From contig CALIUM010000008.1 in assembly GCA_938048735.1 (NCBI GenBank), positions 20,461-84,460 of the forward strand: a stretch of 64,000 bases of DNA, given 5' to 3'. Positions within the stretch are counted from its first letter, which is position 1; every line of letters begins with the position of its first letter. Origin of the DNA: an uncultured archaeon (GTDB taxonomy: Archaea > Thermoproteota > Bathyarchaeia > TCS64). This document shows positions 1 through 8,845 of this stretch, piece after piece. Under the pieces are notes generated by a model that was given only the letters and a program-made list of their open reading frames with translations, did not search any database and was not told the DNA's origin. The translations under genes were made by a program, and so were the position numbers.

Positions 1-37
1 TTTTAAATGAGTTGAGGGGGGATCCCTGAGGGAGAAT

Positions 38-1693
38 ATGGGCTATGAGATTCTGATCAGGGGAGGGAGGGTATTCGACGGATCCGGAGGAGATTGGTTC
101 TACTCCGATATAGGCATTTCAGATGGAAGGATAGTCTCGATGGGTAGACTTGGGGATGCTAGGGCTGAGAGGGTCATAGAGGCAGGAGGCCTCGCAGTCT
201 CCCCGGGCTTCATTGACACCCACTCCCACACAGATGTCACGATAATGCTGTTCCCAACCTCGGACTCAAAGGTGATGCAGGGGGTCACCACGGAGGTTGT
301 TGGGAACTGTGGCCTATCCCTCGCACCCATAAAGGGCGACTTGGAACTCCAAAGGAGGTATGTGGCGGCCTTCCACCCGGAGATGGCATCCCTCCTCCCA
401 TGGAGCTGGAGGAGCCTTGGAGAGTACTACCAGGCCGTTGAGAGGCTAGGCATCTCCGTCAACCTTGCCCCACTCATCGCCGCCGGGAACGTGAGGATAT
501 CAGTCATGGGCTTCGAGAACAGGCCCCCAACAGAGGGGGAGATCCAGGAGATGAGGGAGATTGTGGAGGAGGGGATGAGGGAGGGGGCCTTCGGCCTGAG
601 CACAGGCCTCGTCTACCCACCGGGCGTATTTACAAAGACCGAGGAGATCATAGAGCTTGCTAAGGTAGCTGCCAGATACGGGGGCATATACTCAAGCCAC
701 ATCAGAGGAGAGGGGGACACCCTCCTCCAGTCAGTCCTGGAGGCTATAGAGATAGGAAAAAGGGCCGGAATTCCGATCCTGATATCCCATATAAAGGTGA
801 TGGGGAGGGGCAACTGGGGGATGAGCGGCAAGATCCTCTATGAGATAGAGAGGGCTAGGGAGGAGGGGATAGACGTTAACGCGGATCAATACCCCTACAC
901 AGCAGGCTCAACGGTGTTCTCGTCTATCCTTCCTCCATGGGCCCAAGAAGGAGGAATCCATAAGCTACTGGAGAGGCTTGGAGATCCAGAATCTAGGAAG
1001 AGGTTGAGAAAGGACCTAGAGTCGGAGATCCCAGGATGGCAGAACTGGGTTAAAACCCTCGGATGGGAGAGCTTCAAGATGATATCCTTCAACAGGGAGG
1101 AGAACAAGAAGTACCTGGGAAAGACTATCCCGGAGATAGCATCCATGATGGGAAAGGACCCCTTCGAGGCGGCCATGGACCTCATCCTTACTGAGGATGG
1201 AGGGCCCATGACGGTCATCTTCTACGGCTCAGAATATGATGTGGAGACCTACATGAAGAGCCCCCATGTGATGATCTCAACAGACGCCTTCGGCTCCTCA
1301 CCCACAGGACCCATAGACCTGGGTCTCCAACACCCCAGGACATATGGCACATATCCAAGGATCCTAGGCAGATACGTGAGGGAGAGGGGGCTCCTCACAC
1401 TAGGAGAGGCCATAAGGAAGATGACCTCCCTCCCAGCGAGGAAGATAGGCCTCATGGACAGAGGCCTCCTCAGGCCCGGCATGTGGGCAGACATAGTAAT
1501 CTTCGACCCAGCAACGGTGATAGACACAGCAACCTACGAAGACCCCCTCAAATACCCAAGGGGGATAAGATATGTGTTAGTAAACGGAGAGGTAGTCGTT
1601 GAGGAGGGCAAACACACAGGAAAAAGGCCGGGAAAGGTCCTCAGAAAGACTCCCCTGTCTAACTCGCCATCCCAGGGGCTCTCCAAGTGTTAG
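38..1693 (+). CDS. N-acyl-D-amino-acid deacylase (D-aminoacylase), amidohydrolase superfamily
   Basis: The 551-residue product has the layout of the D-aminoacylase branch of the amidohydrolase superfamily, cytosolic enzymes that release D-amino acids from N-acyl derivatives. Visible landmarks are the metal-site motif DTHSHTD near residue 61, the GNCG stretch near residue 90 (the family's metal-ligand cysteine), SSHIRGEG and ISHIKVMG in the middle (metal-ligand histidines), and STDAFG near residue 416 carrying the catalytic aspartate. Length is typical for the family. The ATG is preceded by a purine-rich GAGGGAGAAT. No operon partner is visible: the window edge lies upstream and a decayed region downstream. 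Activity is known for the family; the exact acyl and amino-acid preference is not readable. Confidence 0.93.
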   Translation: MGYEILIRGGRVFDGSGGDWFYSDIGISDGRIVSMGRLGDARAERVIEAGGLAVSPGFIDTHSHTDVTIMLFPTSDSKVMQGVTTEVVGNCGLSLAPIKGDLELQRRYVAAFHPEMASLLPWSWRSLGEYYQAVERLGISVNLAPLIAAGNVRISVMGFENRPPTEGEIQEMREIVEEGMREGAFGLSTGLVYPPGVFTKTEEIIELAKVAARYGGIYSSHIRGEGDTLLQSVLEAIEIGKRAGIPILISHIKVMGRGNWGMSGKILYEIERAREEGIDVNADQYPYTAGSTVFSSILPPWAQEGGIHKLLERLGDPESRKRLRKDLESEIPGWQNWVKTLGWESFKMISFNREENKKYLGKTIPEIASMMGKDPFEAAMDLILTEDGGPMTVIFYGSEYDVETYMKSPHVMISTDAFGSSPTGPIDLGLQHPRTYGTYPRILGRYVRERGLLTLGEAIRKMTSLPARKIGLMDRGLLRPGMWADIVIFDPATVIDTATYEDPLKYPRGIRYVLVNGEVVVEEGKHTGKRPGKVLRKTPLSNSPSQGLSKC

Positions 1694-1829
1694 GCAAGTT
1701 TTTTCCATTCCAAAATTTTTCTTCCAACAGCGCACCTTCCCATAAGATATTTTTCTCGTATCCATATGATGTTTAGATAAACTAAAAGCTCTGATGCGAT
1801 CTGCAGAAGGTAGATTAATCAACGGTAAG

Positions 1830-2236
1830 TCAAATGGATCCAAGTCCTCGATGGGGGGTCCTCTTCACTTGGGCGGTATCAAAGTGTCCATCTTCACTCA
1901 CGATGATCCTTTAACCCAGCCTTTGCATCACAGCTAGGTGGATCGCATCGCGGGGCTTAAGCCCAAATCTCTCCATATTTTCAGATCTTCCAAACATCTC
2001 CGAAATCAACAGGTACGATATCCCGCCCCTTTAGTCCTAAGATTACCCTACAAACCTTAACGGTAGTCATCATGTCCACCTTTCTTAGAGCAGTCCAAGC
2101 GAGTTCGTCGAAGGTCAAAGAACACGTCTTAGCATTTGATCCCATCCAGTGCTGCGAGAATACGCCTAGAGGCCTCCCCAAGTTCATCGGTCGCTAGTGC
2201 AGCGAACACGAATACATTTGCATCGAGAGAGACCAC
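1830..2236 (-). pseudogene. Broken PIN-domain (VapC-like) toxin gene
   Basis: Reading the minus strand from a GTG at 2236 gives a PIN-domain N terminus (VVSLDANVFVFAAL, with the first catalytic Asp). It then jumps frame near 2135 to continue as LTFDELAW (second acidic residue), and jumps again near 1985 to give KPRDAIHLAVM followed, after an in-frame stop, by IVSEDGHFD, the classic C-terminal acidic motif. All PIN landmarks are present in the right order, but at least two frameshifts and one stop separate them, so no full-length RNase can be made from one frame. The start follows the stop of the upstream ORF directly (TGA-GTG), the usual arrangement of an antitoxin-toxin pair. Confidence 0.8.
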
Positions 2237-2482
2237 TCAAGAACTCTCCAAAGCCTCTTCGTAGAGCCTGTCTCCCCAGACTAGCTTAGACGACTCCGTG
2301 CCGTATATATGGGCACTCCCCTCAAGGAACTTTATCTCCCAGCACCACCTCCAAGGTTGCTCTCCCCCCTTCCACATCAAATAGAAGGCAGATGGATCAT
2401 GGCTCTTCTCCATAGAGGATTTAGTCGATCTCAACGCTGACTCATTCCGTGCCCTCCCCCAATCGAAGGGCTTTATATTCAC
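2237..2482 (-). CDS. Small hypothetical protein in the antitoxin position of the PIN locus
   Basis: The 81-residue ORF has no motif I recognise; it is rich in Trp and charged residues in the middle. Its only functional clue is position: it ends exactly where the broken PIN toxin begins and shares its strand, so it could have encoded the cognate antitoxin. A TATA-like stretch (TTTATAAAG) lies about 20-30 bases upstream of the ATG. As the toxin reading frame is destroyed, this ORF may itself be a relic. Confidence 0.4.
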   Translation of the reverse strand: MNIKPFDWGRARNESALRSTKSSMEKSHDPSAFYLMWKGGEQPWRWCWEIKFLEGSAHIYGTESSKLVWGDRLYEEALESS

Positions 2483-2642
2483 TTTATAATCACCAATTGC
2501 ATTCTTTATAAATATATATTAAAAGTTTTGGAAAGCCTTGTCTCACAGAATATGTAGCCTTTTTATTAAGTGTTCAGCGGCCTATAGAATAGCTTTAATT
2601 CGGTTTAACCCTTTAATCATTGATCTCTGGTAGGGCATAGCT

Positions 2643-3320
2643 TTGAGGTTGGCATCGTTATTTACAGGAGGCAAGGACAGCACCTACGCTACCCGCCTGG
2701 CGTTGGAGAGTGGAGATGATGTCATGGTTCTCGTCACCATGATACCCTGGAGAGAGGACAGCTGGATGTTTCACTCCGCTAATATACACCTCGCGGGATT
2801 GGTGGCAAGAGCCATTGGAATAGAGCATCTAGCTGTCCAGACCTGCGGTGAGAAGGATAGGGAGTTAGAGGATCTTAGGAGGGCTCTTCTAGGGCTGGAC
2901 ATCGACGGGGTTGTCTCGGGGGTAATAGCCTCCAGATACCAGAGGGATAGGATAGACCGTTTATGCAGGGAGCTTAGCCTCCATCATATAACACCAATCT
3001 GGGGGAGGGATCGAGGCGAGTTGATCGAGGAGATGCTCTCCAGAGGCATGTCCATAATGGTTTCAGAGGTCGCGGCCCTAGGCTTGGATGAGAGCTGGCT
3101 GGGCCGAATCTTGGACACTAAAGCCCTGGAGGAGCTCAGGGGGCTTCAGGGCAGGTACGGGGTGGATCCCTGTGGAGAAGGGGGGGAGATGGAGACCCTG
3201 GTTTTAGACGCCCCCTGGTTCTTAAGCAGGATAGAGGTTGTTAGGGCGAGGAGGGAGTGGAATGGCCTCTCTGGATCCCTCGTAATAGAAGAGGTGAGGC
3301 TTCTGGGCAAGGGTGGCTAG
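2643..3320 (+). CDS. dph6: Diphthine-ammonia ligase (Dph6-type ATP-PPase)
   Basis: The 225-residue protein opens directly with a PP-loop, SLFTGGKDSTYA, the signature of the N-type ATP pyrophosphatase superfamily, and matches the archaeal MJ0570-related/Dph6 family in length. It also has the family's SGVIASRYQRDR, PIWGRDR and CGEGGEMET segments (the last around residues 178-186). Dph6 carries out the last step of diphthamide formation, amidating diphthine on elongation factor 2; this modification exists only in archaea and eukaryotes. The start is a TTG chosen because the PP-loop begins six residues later, which leaves no room for a downstream start. It stands alone, with about 170 bases on either side. 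Confidence 0.9.
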   Translation: MRLASLFTGGKDSTYATRLALESGDDVMVLVTMIPWREDSWMFHSANIHLAGLVARAIGIEHLAVQTCGEKDRELEDLRRALLGLDIDGVVSGVIASRYQRDRIDRLCRELSLHHITPIWGRDRGELIEEMLSRGMSIMVSEVAALGLDESWLGRILDTKALEELRGLQGRYGVDPCGEGGEMETLVLDAPWFLSRIEVVRARREWNGLSGSLVIEEVRLLGKGG

Positions 3321-3495
3321 GGGACTACGCAAAATATAAAAGGAGGATCCCAAACCCCTTTAGGTTGAGATGGACGCCTACCAAACAGGATAGGCAAACA
3401 GTGCTATATTCTCGAAGAATATAGGCAGAACTATTATACCATAAAAATGATCCTGGTTGAGCGAAGGTGTCCATCTACAGAGCTAGGTGGTTTCT

Positions 3496-4947
3496 ATGAG
3501 TAAAGATGAGGAGGTTATCTCGGAGGCCCTTAAGGCTGAGGAGAGGCTCGTATCCGATTGGTATGTGCTCACTCCCGAGGGCGTTCTCCATCCGCTTGAC
3601 AGGTTCGACTTCGAGGGGTATGAGAAGCTTAAGAAGTTCGCGGATTACGAGGTGAGGAAGAGCAGGGCTGTCGAGCAGGAGCCACCCCATGTGACCCTTA
3701 TGAGGAGCCTGGAGCTCGTGGATTACGAGCCCGCCTCAGATCCCGGAAACCTGAGATACTATCCCAAGGGGAGGATGGTGAAGGCCCTCCTTGAGGAGTA
3801 TGTAACATCAAAGGTGCACGAGTATGGGGGGATGGAGGTCGAGACACCCATAATGTACGACATGAAACATCCATCGCTCGCCAAGTATCTCCACAGGTTT
3901 CCAGCCCGCCAGTATATAGTCGAGTCCGACGAGGACAGGTACTTCCTTAGGTTCGCAGCCTGCTTCGGCCAGTTCCTCATGAGCCACGACGCGACCATAA
4001 GCTACAGGGACCTACCCCTCAGGATTTACGAGCTGACCAGGTACAGCTTCAGGAGGGAGCAGGCCGGGGAGCTGGCAGGACTTAGAAGGCTTAGAGCCTT
4101 CACCATGCCGGATGTCCACGCATTGTGCAGAGATCTCGCCCAGGCTAAGAGGGAGTTCAGGCGTCGATTCAAGCTCTGCGTGGAGGTTCTAAGGGGGATA
4201 GGGCTCGAAAGGGACGACTACGAACTCGGGATCAGGGTAACCGAAGACTTCTACAGGAAAAACAGGAGGTTTGTGAACTCCCTGGTGAGGATGCATGGGA
4301 AGCCAGCCCTCGTGGAGATGTGGAAGGAGAGGTTCTTCTACTTCGTCCTCAAGTACGAGTTCAACTTCGTAGACGCCCTTGACAAGGCTTCAGCCCTCTC
4401 AACGGACCAGATAGATGTGGAGAACGGGGAGAGATACGGCATAGTCTACATGGATGAGGATGGGAGACAGAAGCACCCCCTCATCCTCCACTGCTCCCCG
4501 AGCGGCGCCATCGAGAGGGACATCTACGCCCTCCTTGAGAAGGCCTATCTGAACATGAAAGATGGGAGGCCCCCCATGCTTCCCCTATGGCTCTCCCCCA
4601 CACAGGTGAGGTTGATACCAGTCTCCGAGGCCCATGTTAAGGCTGCTGAGGCCACCGCCCGCCTCCTAAACAGGAGGGGGATAAGGGCCGACGTGGATGA
4701 CAGGGAGGAGACCGTCCCTAAGAAGGTCAGAGACGCGGAGAGGGAGTGGATACCATACATCATCGTGATGGGGGAGAGGGAGATGGCCTCGAACCTCCTC
4801 CCAGTCAGGGTCAGGAGAGAGGGGGAGATAAGGGACATGACTCTGAAGAGCCTAGTTAGTGAGATTAGAAGAGAGGCTAGGGGGATGCCATGGAGGCCTC
4901 TGCCCCTACCGATGAGGGTTAAGGAGAGGCCCAGGTTCGTAGGTTAG
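3496..4947 (+). CDS. thrS: Threonyl-tRNA synthetase, catalytic form without N-terminal editing domain
   Basis: Class II synthetase of about 483 residues that charges tRNA-Thr. The catalytic core runs from roughly residue 75 to 365 with motif-2-like sequence [11 protein letters not shown], and the zinc ligands are visible as the Cys of RFAACFGQF, the His of PDVHALC and the His of ILHCSPSG. The anticodon-binding domain ([16 protein letters not shown] onward) closes the protein. Full-length archaeal ThrRS is about 600 residues because of an N-terminal D-aminoacyl-deacylase-like editing domain; here only some 70 residues precede the core, as in crenarchaeal catalytic-only ThrRS, whose editing partner is a separate gene. 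No such gene is visible here. The ATG at 3496 has GGTGG just upstream; a GTG nine bases earlier is the alternative. Confidence 0.93.
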   Translation: MSKDEEVISEALKAEERLVSDWYVLTPEGVLHPLDRFDFEGYEKLKKFADYEVRKSRAVEQEPPHVTLMRSLELVDYEPASDPGNLRYYPKGRMVKALLEEYVTSKVHEYGGMEVETPIMYDMKHPSLAKYLHRFPARQYIVESDEDRYFLRFAACFGQFLMSHDATISYRDLPLRIYELTRYSFRREQAGELAGLRRLRAFTMPDVHALCRDLAQAKREFRRRFKLCVEVLRGIGLERDDYELGIRVTEDFYRKNRRFVNSLVRMHGKPALVEMWKERFFYFVLKYEFNFVDALDKASALSTDQIDVENGERYGIVYMDEDGRQKHPLILHCSPSGAIERDIYALLEKAYLNMKDGRPPMLPLWLSPTQVRLIPVSEAHVKAAEATARLLNRRGIRADVDDREETVPKKVRDAEREWIPYIIVMGEREMASNLLPVRVRREGEIRDMTLKSLVSEIRREARGMPWRPLPLPMRVKERPRFVG

Positions 4948-5147
4948 AACGCGTGGCGCCACTTCTCCACCAGCTTCTCCTTCCTGCTTCCCCTCTTATA
5001 CTCCTTGTAATGCTCCTCACAGAGATAGGCCCTTCTCCCCTCAACGTTCAGTCCGGCAGCCCTAGCCCTAGGGGTTGAGATGGAGCGGACTGCATCCCTA
5101 CCACACCCCACAACGGTGCATTTAGCCCCCTTCTCTATCCTTCCCAT
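4944..5147 (-). CDS. Small zinc-binding protein, conserved archaeal type
   Basis: A basic 67-residue protein with four likely metal ligands in the pattern C-x4-C...C-x2-H (CTVVGCG near residues 10-16 and [10 protein letters not shown] near residues 42-51). This fits a single compact zinc finger; the many Arg and Lys residues suggest nucleic-acid or ribosome contact, which is inference. The 3' end overlaps the 3' end of thrS by four bases in convergent orientation. A minus-strand TATA-like element (TTTTTATAGG, about 5181-5190) lies at a suitable distance upstream, inside the loop of the inverted repeat at 5168-5217. Confidence 0.75.
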   Translation of the reverse strand: MGRIEKGAKCTVVGCGRDAVRSISTPRARAAGLNVEGRRAYLCEEHYKEYKRGSRKEKLVEKWRHAF

Positions 5148-5167
5148 CTCTCAGGCCCCTAGACGAG

Positions 5168-5217
5168 ATTTGCCGTGATCCCTATAAAAACTAGTGGCTC
5201 AAATAATCACGGCAAAT
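5168..5217. repeat. 12-bp perfect inverted repeat between two divergent promoters
   Basis: ATTTGCCGTGAT (5168-5179) and its exact reverse complement ATCACGGCAAAT (5206-5217) are separated by 26 bases that contain the TATA-like element of the small zinc-protein gene. The arms sit in the divergent intergenic space between that gene and the queT-queC operon. The geometry suits a pair of regulator half-sites or a cruciform; no regulator is identifiable. Confidence 0.7.
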
Positions 5218-5278
5218 TAATGATCAATTTAAACCTAATCCCTCTCCAAAAGATGGTTTAAAGATCTCAAATGGATAA

Positions 5279-5288
5279 TTCTTATAGG
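5279..5288 (+). promoter_or_regulatory. TATA box of the queT-queC operon
   Basis: TTCTTATAGG is the only good TATA-like element ahead of queT on this strand. With the usual archaeal spacing of about 25 bases it predicts transcription start near 5310, which is the first base of the G-rich leader described next and excludes a TTG at 5300 as the translation start. Confidence 0.5.
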
Positions 5289-5309
5289 CCTCTTCCGACT
5301 TGTTTGTTC

Positions 5310-5374
5310 ATGGCGGGTGGGCGGGGGCACCTCCGACCGTTCCGCCTAATAAACCCCGGGAGAGCGAGGTGTGG
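5310..5374 (+). promoter_or_regulatory. Candidate pseudoknot leader RNA masking the queT ribosome-binding site
   Basis: The roughly 65-base leader can form a GGCGG/CCGCC stem (5320-5324 with 5342-5346, or 5312-5316 as an alternative 5' arm). Its loop contains CACCTC (5328-5333), which is fully complementary to the Shine-Dalgarno GAGGTG at 5366-5371, three bases before the ATG at 5375. An A-rich tail (TAATAAA) connects stem and Shine-Dalgarno. This is H-type pseudoknot topology, as in bacterial preQ1 riboswitches, and the downstream genes are a queuosine-precursor-type transporter and queC. Pairing is seen directly; ligand sensing is inference, and the linker is longer than in preQ1-I RNAs. 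Confidence 0.45.
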
Positions 5375-5851
5375 ATGAAGATAAGTAGAAGGGACCTATC
5401 AATTTTAACAATCTACTCGTCTCTATATGCTGCGATGGTCTATGCCTTCGCTCCTATATCCTTCGCCGCCCTCCAGTTCAGGGTTGCTGGGGTGCTCAGG
5501 CCGGCTGTGGCCAAGAAGCCCATCTTGGCCTTGGGGTATGCTATAGGGGTGGCTGTTGGGAATCTTGTTAGCCCTTTTTTTGGTTTTTATGAGTTGGTCT
5601 TTATGCCGGTTATGAGCCTGCTGGCGGGCATCTTAGGATATGCTGCCTCTAGGGTTCTGGGTGGAGGCTATTATACGGCTGGAGCTGTGATAGCTGTCAT
5701 AATACCCCTAAGCGTAAGCTGGATGCTTAATCAGCTCTTCAACCTCCCGATCCTCGCAACGCTTCCCCCACTCCTCCTGAGCGAGCAGATCATCAACCTC
5801 ATCGGATCCTCCATCTTTAAGGCGATCGAGAAGTTTTACAGATGGTGGTGA
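5375..5851 (+). CDS. queT: QueT-family 7-deazaguanine precursor transporter
   Basis: A 158-residue membrane protein with about five or six hydrophobic helices and the QueT-family look: SFAALQFRVAGVLRP near the N terminus and a long central hydrophobic part (FYELVFMPVMSLLAGI). QueT proteins are proposed to import queuosine or archaeosine precursors such as preQ0/preQ1. It ends four bases before queC, so the two are almost certainly one operon and a deazaguanine substrate is likely. The ATG at 5375 is used because GAGGTG lies three bases upstream and the TATA box predicts a start site near 5310; an in-frame TTG at 5300 would be outside the transcript. Confidence 0.85.
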   Translation: MKISRRDLSILTIYSSLYAAMVYAFAPISFAALQFRVAGVLRPAVAKKPILALGYAIGVAVGNLVSPFFGFYELVFMPVMSLLAGILGYAASRVLGGGYYTAGAVIAVIIPLSVSWMLNQLFNLPILATLPPLLLSEQIINLIGSSIFKAIEKFYRWW

Positions 5852-5855
5852 AGGA

Positions 5856-6506
5856 ATGAGGGAGAGGTGCATAGTCATACTGAGCGGAGGGCCCGACTCG
5901 ACGACTCTGGCATATTGGGCGAGGGCAGAGGGATATGAGGTTCACGCGCTCATATTCAACTATGGACAGAGAGCTCAAAGAGAGATAGAGTACGCCGTGA
6001 AGACCGCTAAAAGGTTGAACATCCCTTTCCATGTGGTTGATCTATCCACCCTCAAGGGGCTTTATACAGGGGTGACCTCGCTGGTGGACTCGGGGATCCC
6101 GGTGGCATCATCGTTCGAGAGGTCGTTGATAGTCCCCTTCAGGAACGGCATCTTCCTCTCCATAGCCGTGGCCTACGCCTCATCTGTTAAGGCGAGGAGA
6201 ATATTCTACGGAGCCCACCTCGAAGATCAGGCGTTTTACCCAGATACCAGAAGGGAGTTCTACAAGGCCTTCGAGGCCTCCGCGAGGCTAGGGACTGAAG
6301 AGGAAATAACTATAGAGGCCCCCTTCGGGGAGTTTCCAAAATCGGAGATTCTGAGGAGGGGATATGAGCTTGGGGTTCCATTCGAGTCAACTTGGTCATG
6401 CTACCTAAATGGTCTAAGACACTGCGGAGTATGCGAATCCTGCAGAAACCGTATGGAGGCTTTCAGGGAGGCTGGTTTGACCGACCCCACAGAGTACGAA
6501 AGGTGA
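5856..6506 (+). CDS. queC: 7-cyano-7-deazaguanine (preQ0) synthase
   Basis: QueC converts 7-carboxy-7-deazaguanine to preQ0 with ATP and ammonia; in archaea preQ0 is inserted into tRNA and becomes archaeosine. The 216-residue protein begins with the PP-loop LSGGPDSTTLAYWA, has the typical FNYGQRAQREIE segment near residue 37, and ends with the zinc-binding cysteines of STWSCYLNG...HCGVCESCRNR (four Cys between residues 179 and 197). Length is typical. It is the second gene of the queT operon; the next gene starts seven bases downstream and could be cotranscribed. Confidence 0.95.
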   Translation: MRERCIVILSGGPDSTTLAYWARAEGYEVHALIFNYGQRAQREIEYAVKTAKRLNIPFHVVDLSTLKGLYTGVTSLVDSGIPVASSFERSLIVPFRNGIFLSIAVAYASSVKARRIFYGAHLEDQAFYPDTRREFYKAFEASARLGTEEEITIEAPFGEFPKSEILRRGYELGVPFESTWSCYLNGLRHCGVCESCRNRMEAFREAGLTDPTEYER

Positions 6507-6513
6507 GGGAGCT

Positions 6514-7131
6514 ATGAGAAATCAGAATAGAGTTTTACGGTTCTCAGGTCTTTCTGGAATAGCTGCTACTGTCTTGGGGTTCTCAGCAGTCCTCCTCTCC
6601 ATAGCCTCCTCTCCATGGTTCAGCTGGACGGAGAACGCCCTCAGCGACCTAGGAGTAGGAGGCTCGGGATTGATCTTCAACATGGGCCTTGCAGCCTCCG
6701 GGTTACTCTTGATACCATTCATCTTGGGGCTCTTGAAGCTTTCTGGTGGATGCTGGGCCTGGAGGCTCGGCTCCTACATGTTCTTAGCAGATGCCATATC
6801 CCTGATAGGGGTCGGGATGTTCAATGAGAGCTTTGGAAGAGTCCACTTGTACTTCTCATTTGCCTTCTTCACTCTGATGCCCTTATCGCTCATCATGCTG
6901 GGGCTCTCGTTGTGGAGTAGAGGAATAAAACGCCTGAGCCTATTCACCCTATCTTCAGCCCTCTTTACGCCCACCGTCTGGACTATACCGTGGAGGGGGG
7001 CAGCCATCCCAGAAGCCTTATCGACCCTGGCGACGGCTACATGGATCATCAACATAAGCCTGAAGATGCTGAGGTCTGGGATTATGGATAGACCCGCCTC
7101 ATGTCCCTCGGGAAGGGTATGGCATCCCTGA
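6514..7131 (+). CDS. DUF998-family integral membrane protein
   Basis: A 205-residue protein with about six transmembrane helices. The pattern near the N terminus (SPWFSWTENALSDLGVGG) followed by FNMGLAASGLLLIPF is the hallmark of DUF998 proteins, whose function is unknown. It starts seven bases after queC, suggesting cotranscription, although a link to deazaguanine metabolism is not implied by anything in the protein. Its last 50 bases overlap the 3' end of the convergent asnS gene, so the final 16 or so residues (rich in Pro, Ser and Arg) are constrained by both genes. Confidence 0.8.
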   Translation: MRNQNRVLRFSGLSGIAATVLGFSAVLLSIASSPWFSWTENALSDLGVGGSGLIFNMGLAASGLLLIPFILGLLKLSGGCWAWRLGSYMFLADAISLIGVGMFNESFGRVHLYFSFAFFTLMPLSLIMLGLSLWSRGIKRLSLFTLSSALFTPTVWTIPWRGAAIPEALSTLATATWIINISLKMLRSGIMDRPASCPSGRVWHP

Positions 7132-8392
7132 TATGTTCAAGCTTTGCTATCCACATTAGTAATCTCTCGATGCCCAAGCCGAAGCCGCTGTGGGGGACCG
7201 ACCCCCACCTCCTGAGGTCTAGGTACCACTTGTAGTCCTCAGGGTCTAGACCCTCCTCCCTAACCCTCTGGAGAAGCTCCTCATAGTCGTCTATCCTCTG
7301 TCCTCCCCCTATGATCTCCCCGTACCCCTCGGGGGCTAGTAGGTCGGCTGAAAGGGTGACCTCCCTCCTCTTCGGATCGGGCTTATGGTAGAAGGCCTTC
7401 ACCCCCTTCGGGAAGTGGGTGACCCAGAAGGGGGTATCAAAATGCTTAGTCAGGGGCTCCTCCTGTTGCCACCCCATATCCTCACCCCATAGGAGTTCGA
7501 TCCCATCCTCCTTCAATAACTCTAGGGCCTCATCATAGGTTATCCTGGGATATGGAGGCTCGAGCCCTAGAAGCTCCTCAGGCCTCCTCCCCAGCCTCCT
7601 CAGCTCCCTAGGCCTCTCTTGGGCTAGAGTGTGGCAGATGTGTGTCACCAGCTCGTCGCCCACCTTCATTATCCCATAGAGGTCTGTGAAGGGCTCCTCC
7701 ACCTCGAGGTGCCAGTACTCTGCTAGGTGGCGACGGGTTCTGCTCTTCTCCGCCCTGAAGCTCGGGGCTATGGTGTATATCTTGCCTAGGCTGCTTATCA
7801 TGGCCTCAGCGTATAGCTGCCAGCTCTGGGCCAGGTAGACCCCCTCCTCATCGAAGTATTCCACCTCGAATAGGGTAGAACCTCCCTCACAGGCCGCAGC
7901 TGTGAAGATGGGGGAGTGGGCCTCAGTATAACCCTTCTCCACAAGCCAGCTTCTAGCAGCCTCCATCATCTTAGCCCTCAACCTGAGTATCGCCTGCATC
8001 TTAGGCTCTCTGATGTAGAGGTGGCGATTATCCAGGAGGAAGTCCACCCCATGCCTCTTATGGGTTATCGGGTAATCGGGCTGGGACTCTAAGATAAGCC
8101 CAACTCGATCCACTGAGAGTTCCCTCCCCTCCGGGGCCCTATTATCAACTCTAACTATCCCTTCAAGCTCGATGACGGACTCAATGGGCAGCCTCTCGAC
8201 CCTCTCGAAGCACTTCTCTCCGATATTCTTCCGGTCTATGGTACATTGAACCACCCCTGAGCCATCCCTCACGATGAGGAACTGGATGCCCCCGCTGCTC
8301 CTCTTGTTATAGATCCATCCCCTCACCGAGACCCTCTGCCCATCATACTTACCATCAAGTATACCCGCCACATCTACCAGTTCGGACATCAT
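7082..8392 (-). CDS. asnS: Asparaginyl-tRNA synthetase
   Basis: Class IIb synthetase of 436 residues. The N-terminal OB-fold anticodon-binding domain (VSVRGWIYNKR, residues 18-28) is followed by the catalytic core with motif 2 (SFRAEKSRTRRHLAEYWHLE, near residues 210-230) and motif 3 (GFGLGIERLLMW near residue 405). The YWHLEVE ending of motif 2 is the AsnRS rather than AspRS form. The alternative is an archaeal AsnRS-derived asparagine synthetase, but the intact anticodon-binding domain argues for a tRNA synthetase. The first two codons are both ATG and either may be the start. It is convergent with the DUF998 gene, with a 50-base overlap. Confidence 0.92.
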   Translation of the reverse strand: MMSELVDVAGILDGKYDGQRVSVRGWIYNKRSSGGIQFLIVRDGSGVVQCTIDRKNIGEKCFERVERLPIESVIELEGIVRVDNRAPEGRELSVDRVGLILESQPDYPITHKRHGVDFLLDNRHLYIREPKMQAILRLRAKMMEAARSWLVEKGYTEAHSPIFTAAACEGGSTLFEVEYFDEEGVYLAQSWQLYAEAMISSLGKIYTIAPSFRAEKSRTRRHLAEYWHLEVEEPFTDLYGIMKVGDELVTHICHTLAQERPRELRRLGRRPEELLGLEPPYPRITYDEALELLKEDGIELLWGEDMGWQQEEPLTKHFDTPFWVTHFPKGVKAFYHKPDPKRREVTLSADLLAPEGYGEIIGGGQRIDDYEELLQRVREEGLDPEDYKWYLDLRRWGSVPHSGFGLGIERLLMWIAKLEHIRDAIPFPRDMRRVYP

Positions 8393-8845
8393 TCTGACCG
8401 ATCAATTTACACAAACCTCTGATATATAACATTCGCTTAGCCTCTTTGCAACAATGTAAAGATGATAGGGCCAACCTAAGACTCTCTATCATTCATTTAT
8501 TAAAGATTTCGTAGAGTGTTCACGAAGCATATTTTGCTTCATGGTTTAATTGTTAGAATCGATTTTTAACTTCTCTCTTCAATTTGGAAGATTTTATGCA
8601 TCTCAAGCTCACCACTGATTGAACCTTAACTCATTAACAACCATCAATAGGTTCCTTTTACCCTTAGCTACAGTAACGGCTCTATGCCACTTTATCTTCA
8701 CGAGAAAGCAAAAGGGAGGATTTGGCGTTTAACATTTATCGGGACGCCCATCTCAGGATCTTGTCCACTCCTAGCGTCGACGAAATCTCAGCCATATCTT
8801 ATCTCTAATTGAGAACTATACTTCATGGTTCTCTGACCTTCCAGA
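8393..8845. other. Long AT-rich non-coding interval
   Basis: No coding frame on either strand that I can support. The stretch is AT-rich and has only short ORFs. It leads into a decayed ABC-transporter binding-protein sequence, so it probably represents eroded coding DNA rather than regulatory sequence. Confidence 0.5.

Noticed and set aside
5300..5374. N-terminal extension of QueT from a TTG at 5300
   Set aside because: The predicted transcription start lies after the TTG, the extension is Pro/Gly-rich and unlike the family, and a Shine-Dalgarno directly precedes the ATG at 5375.
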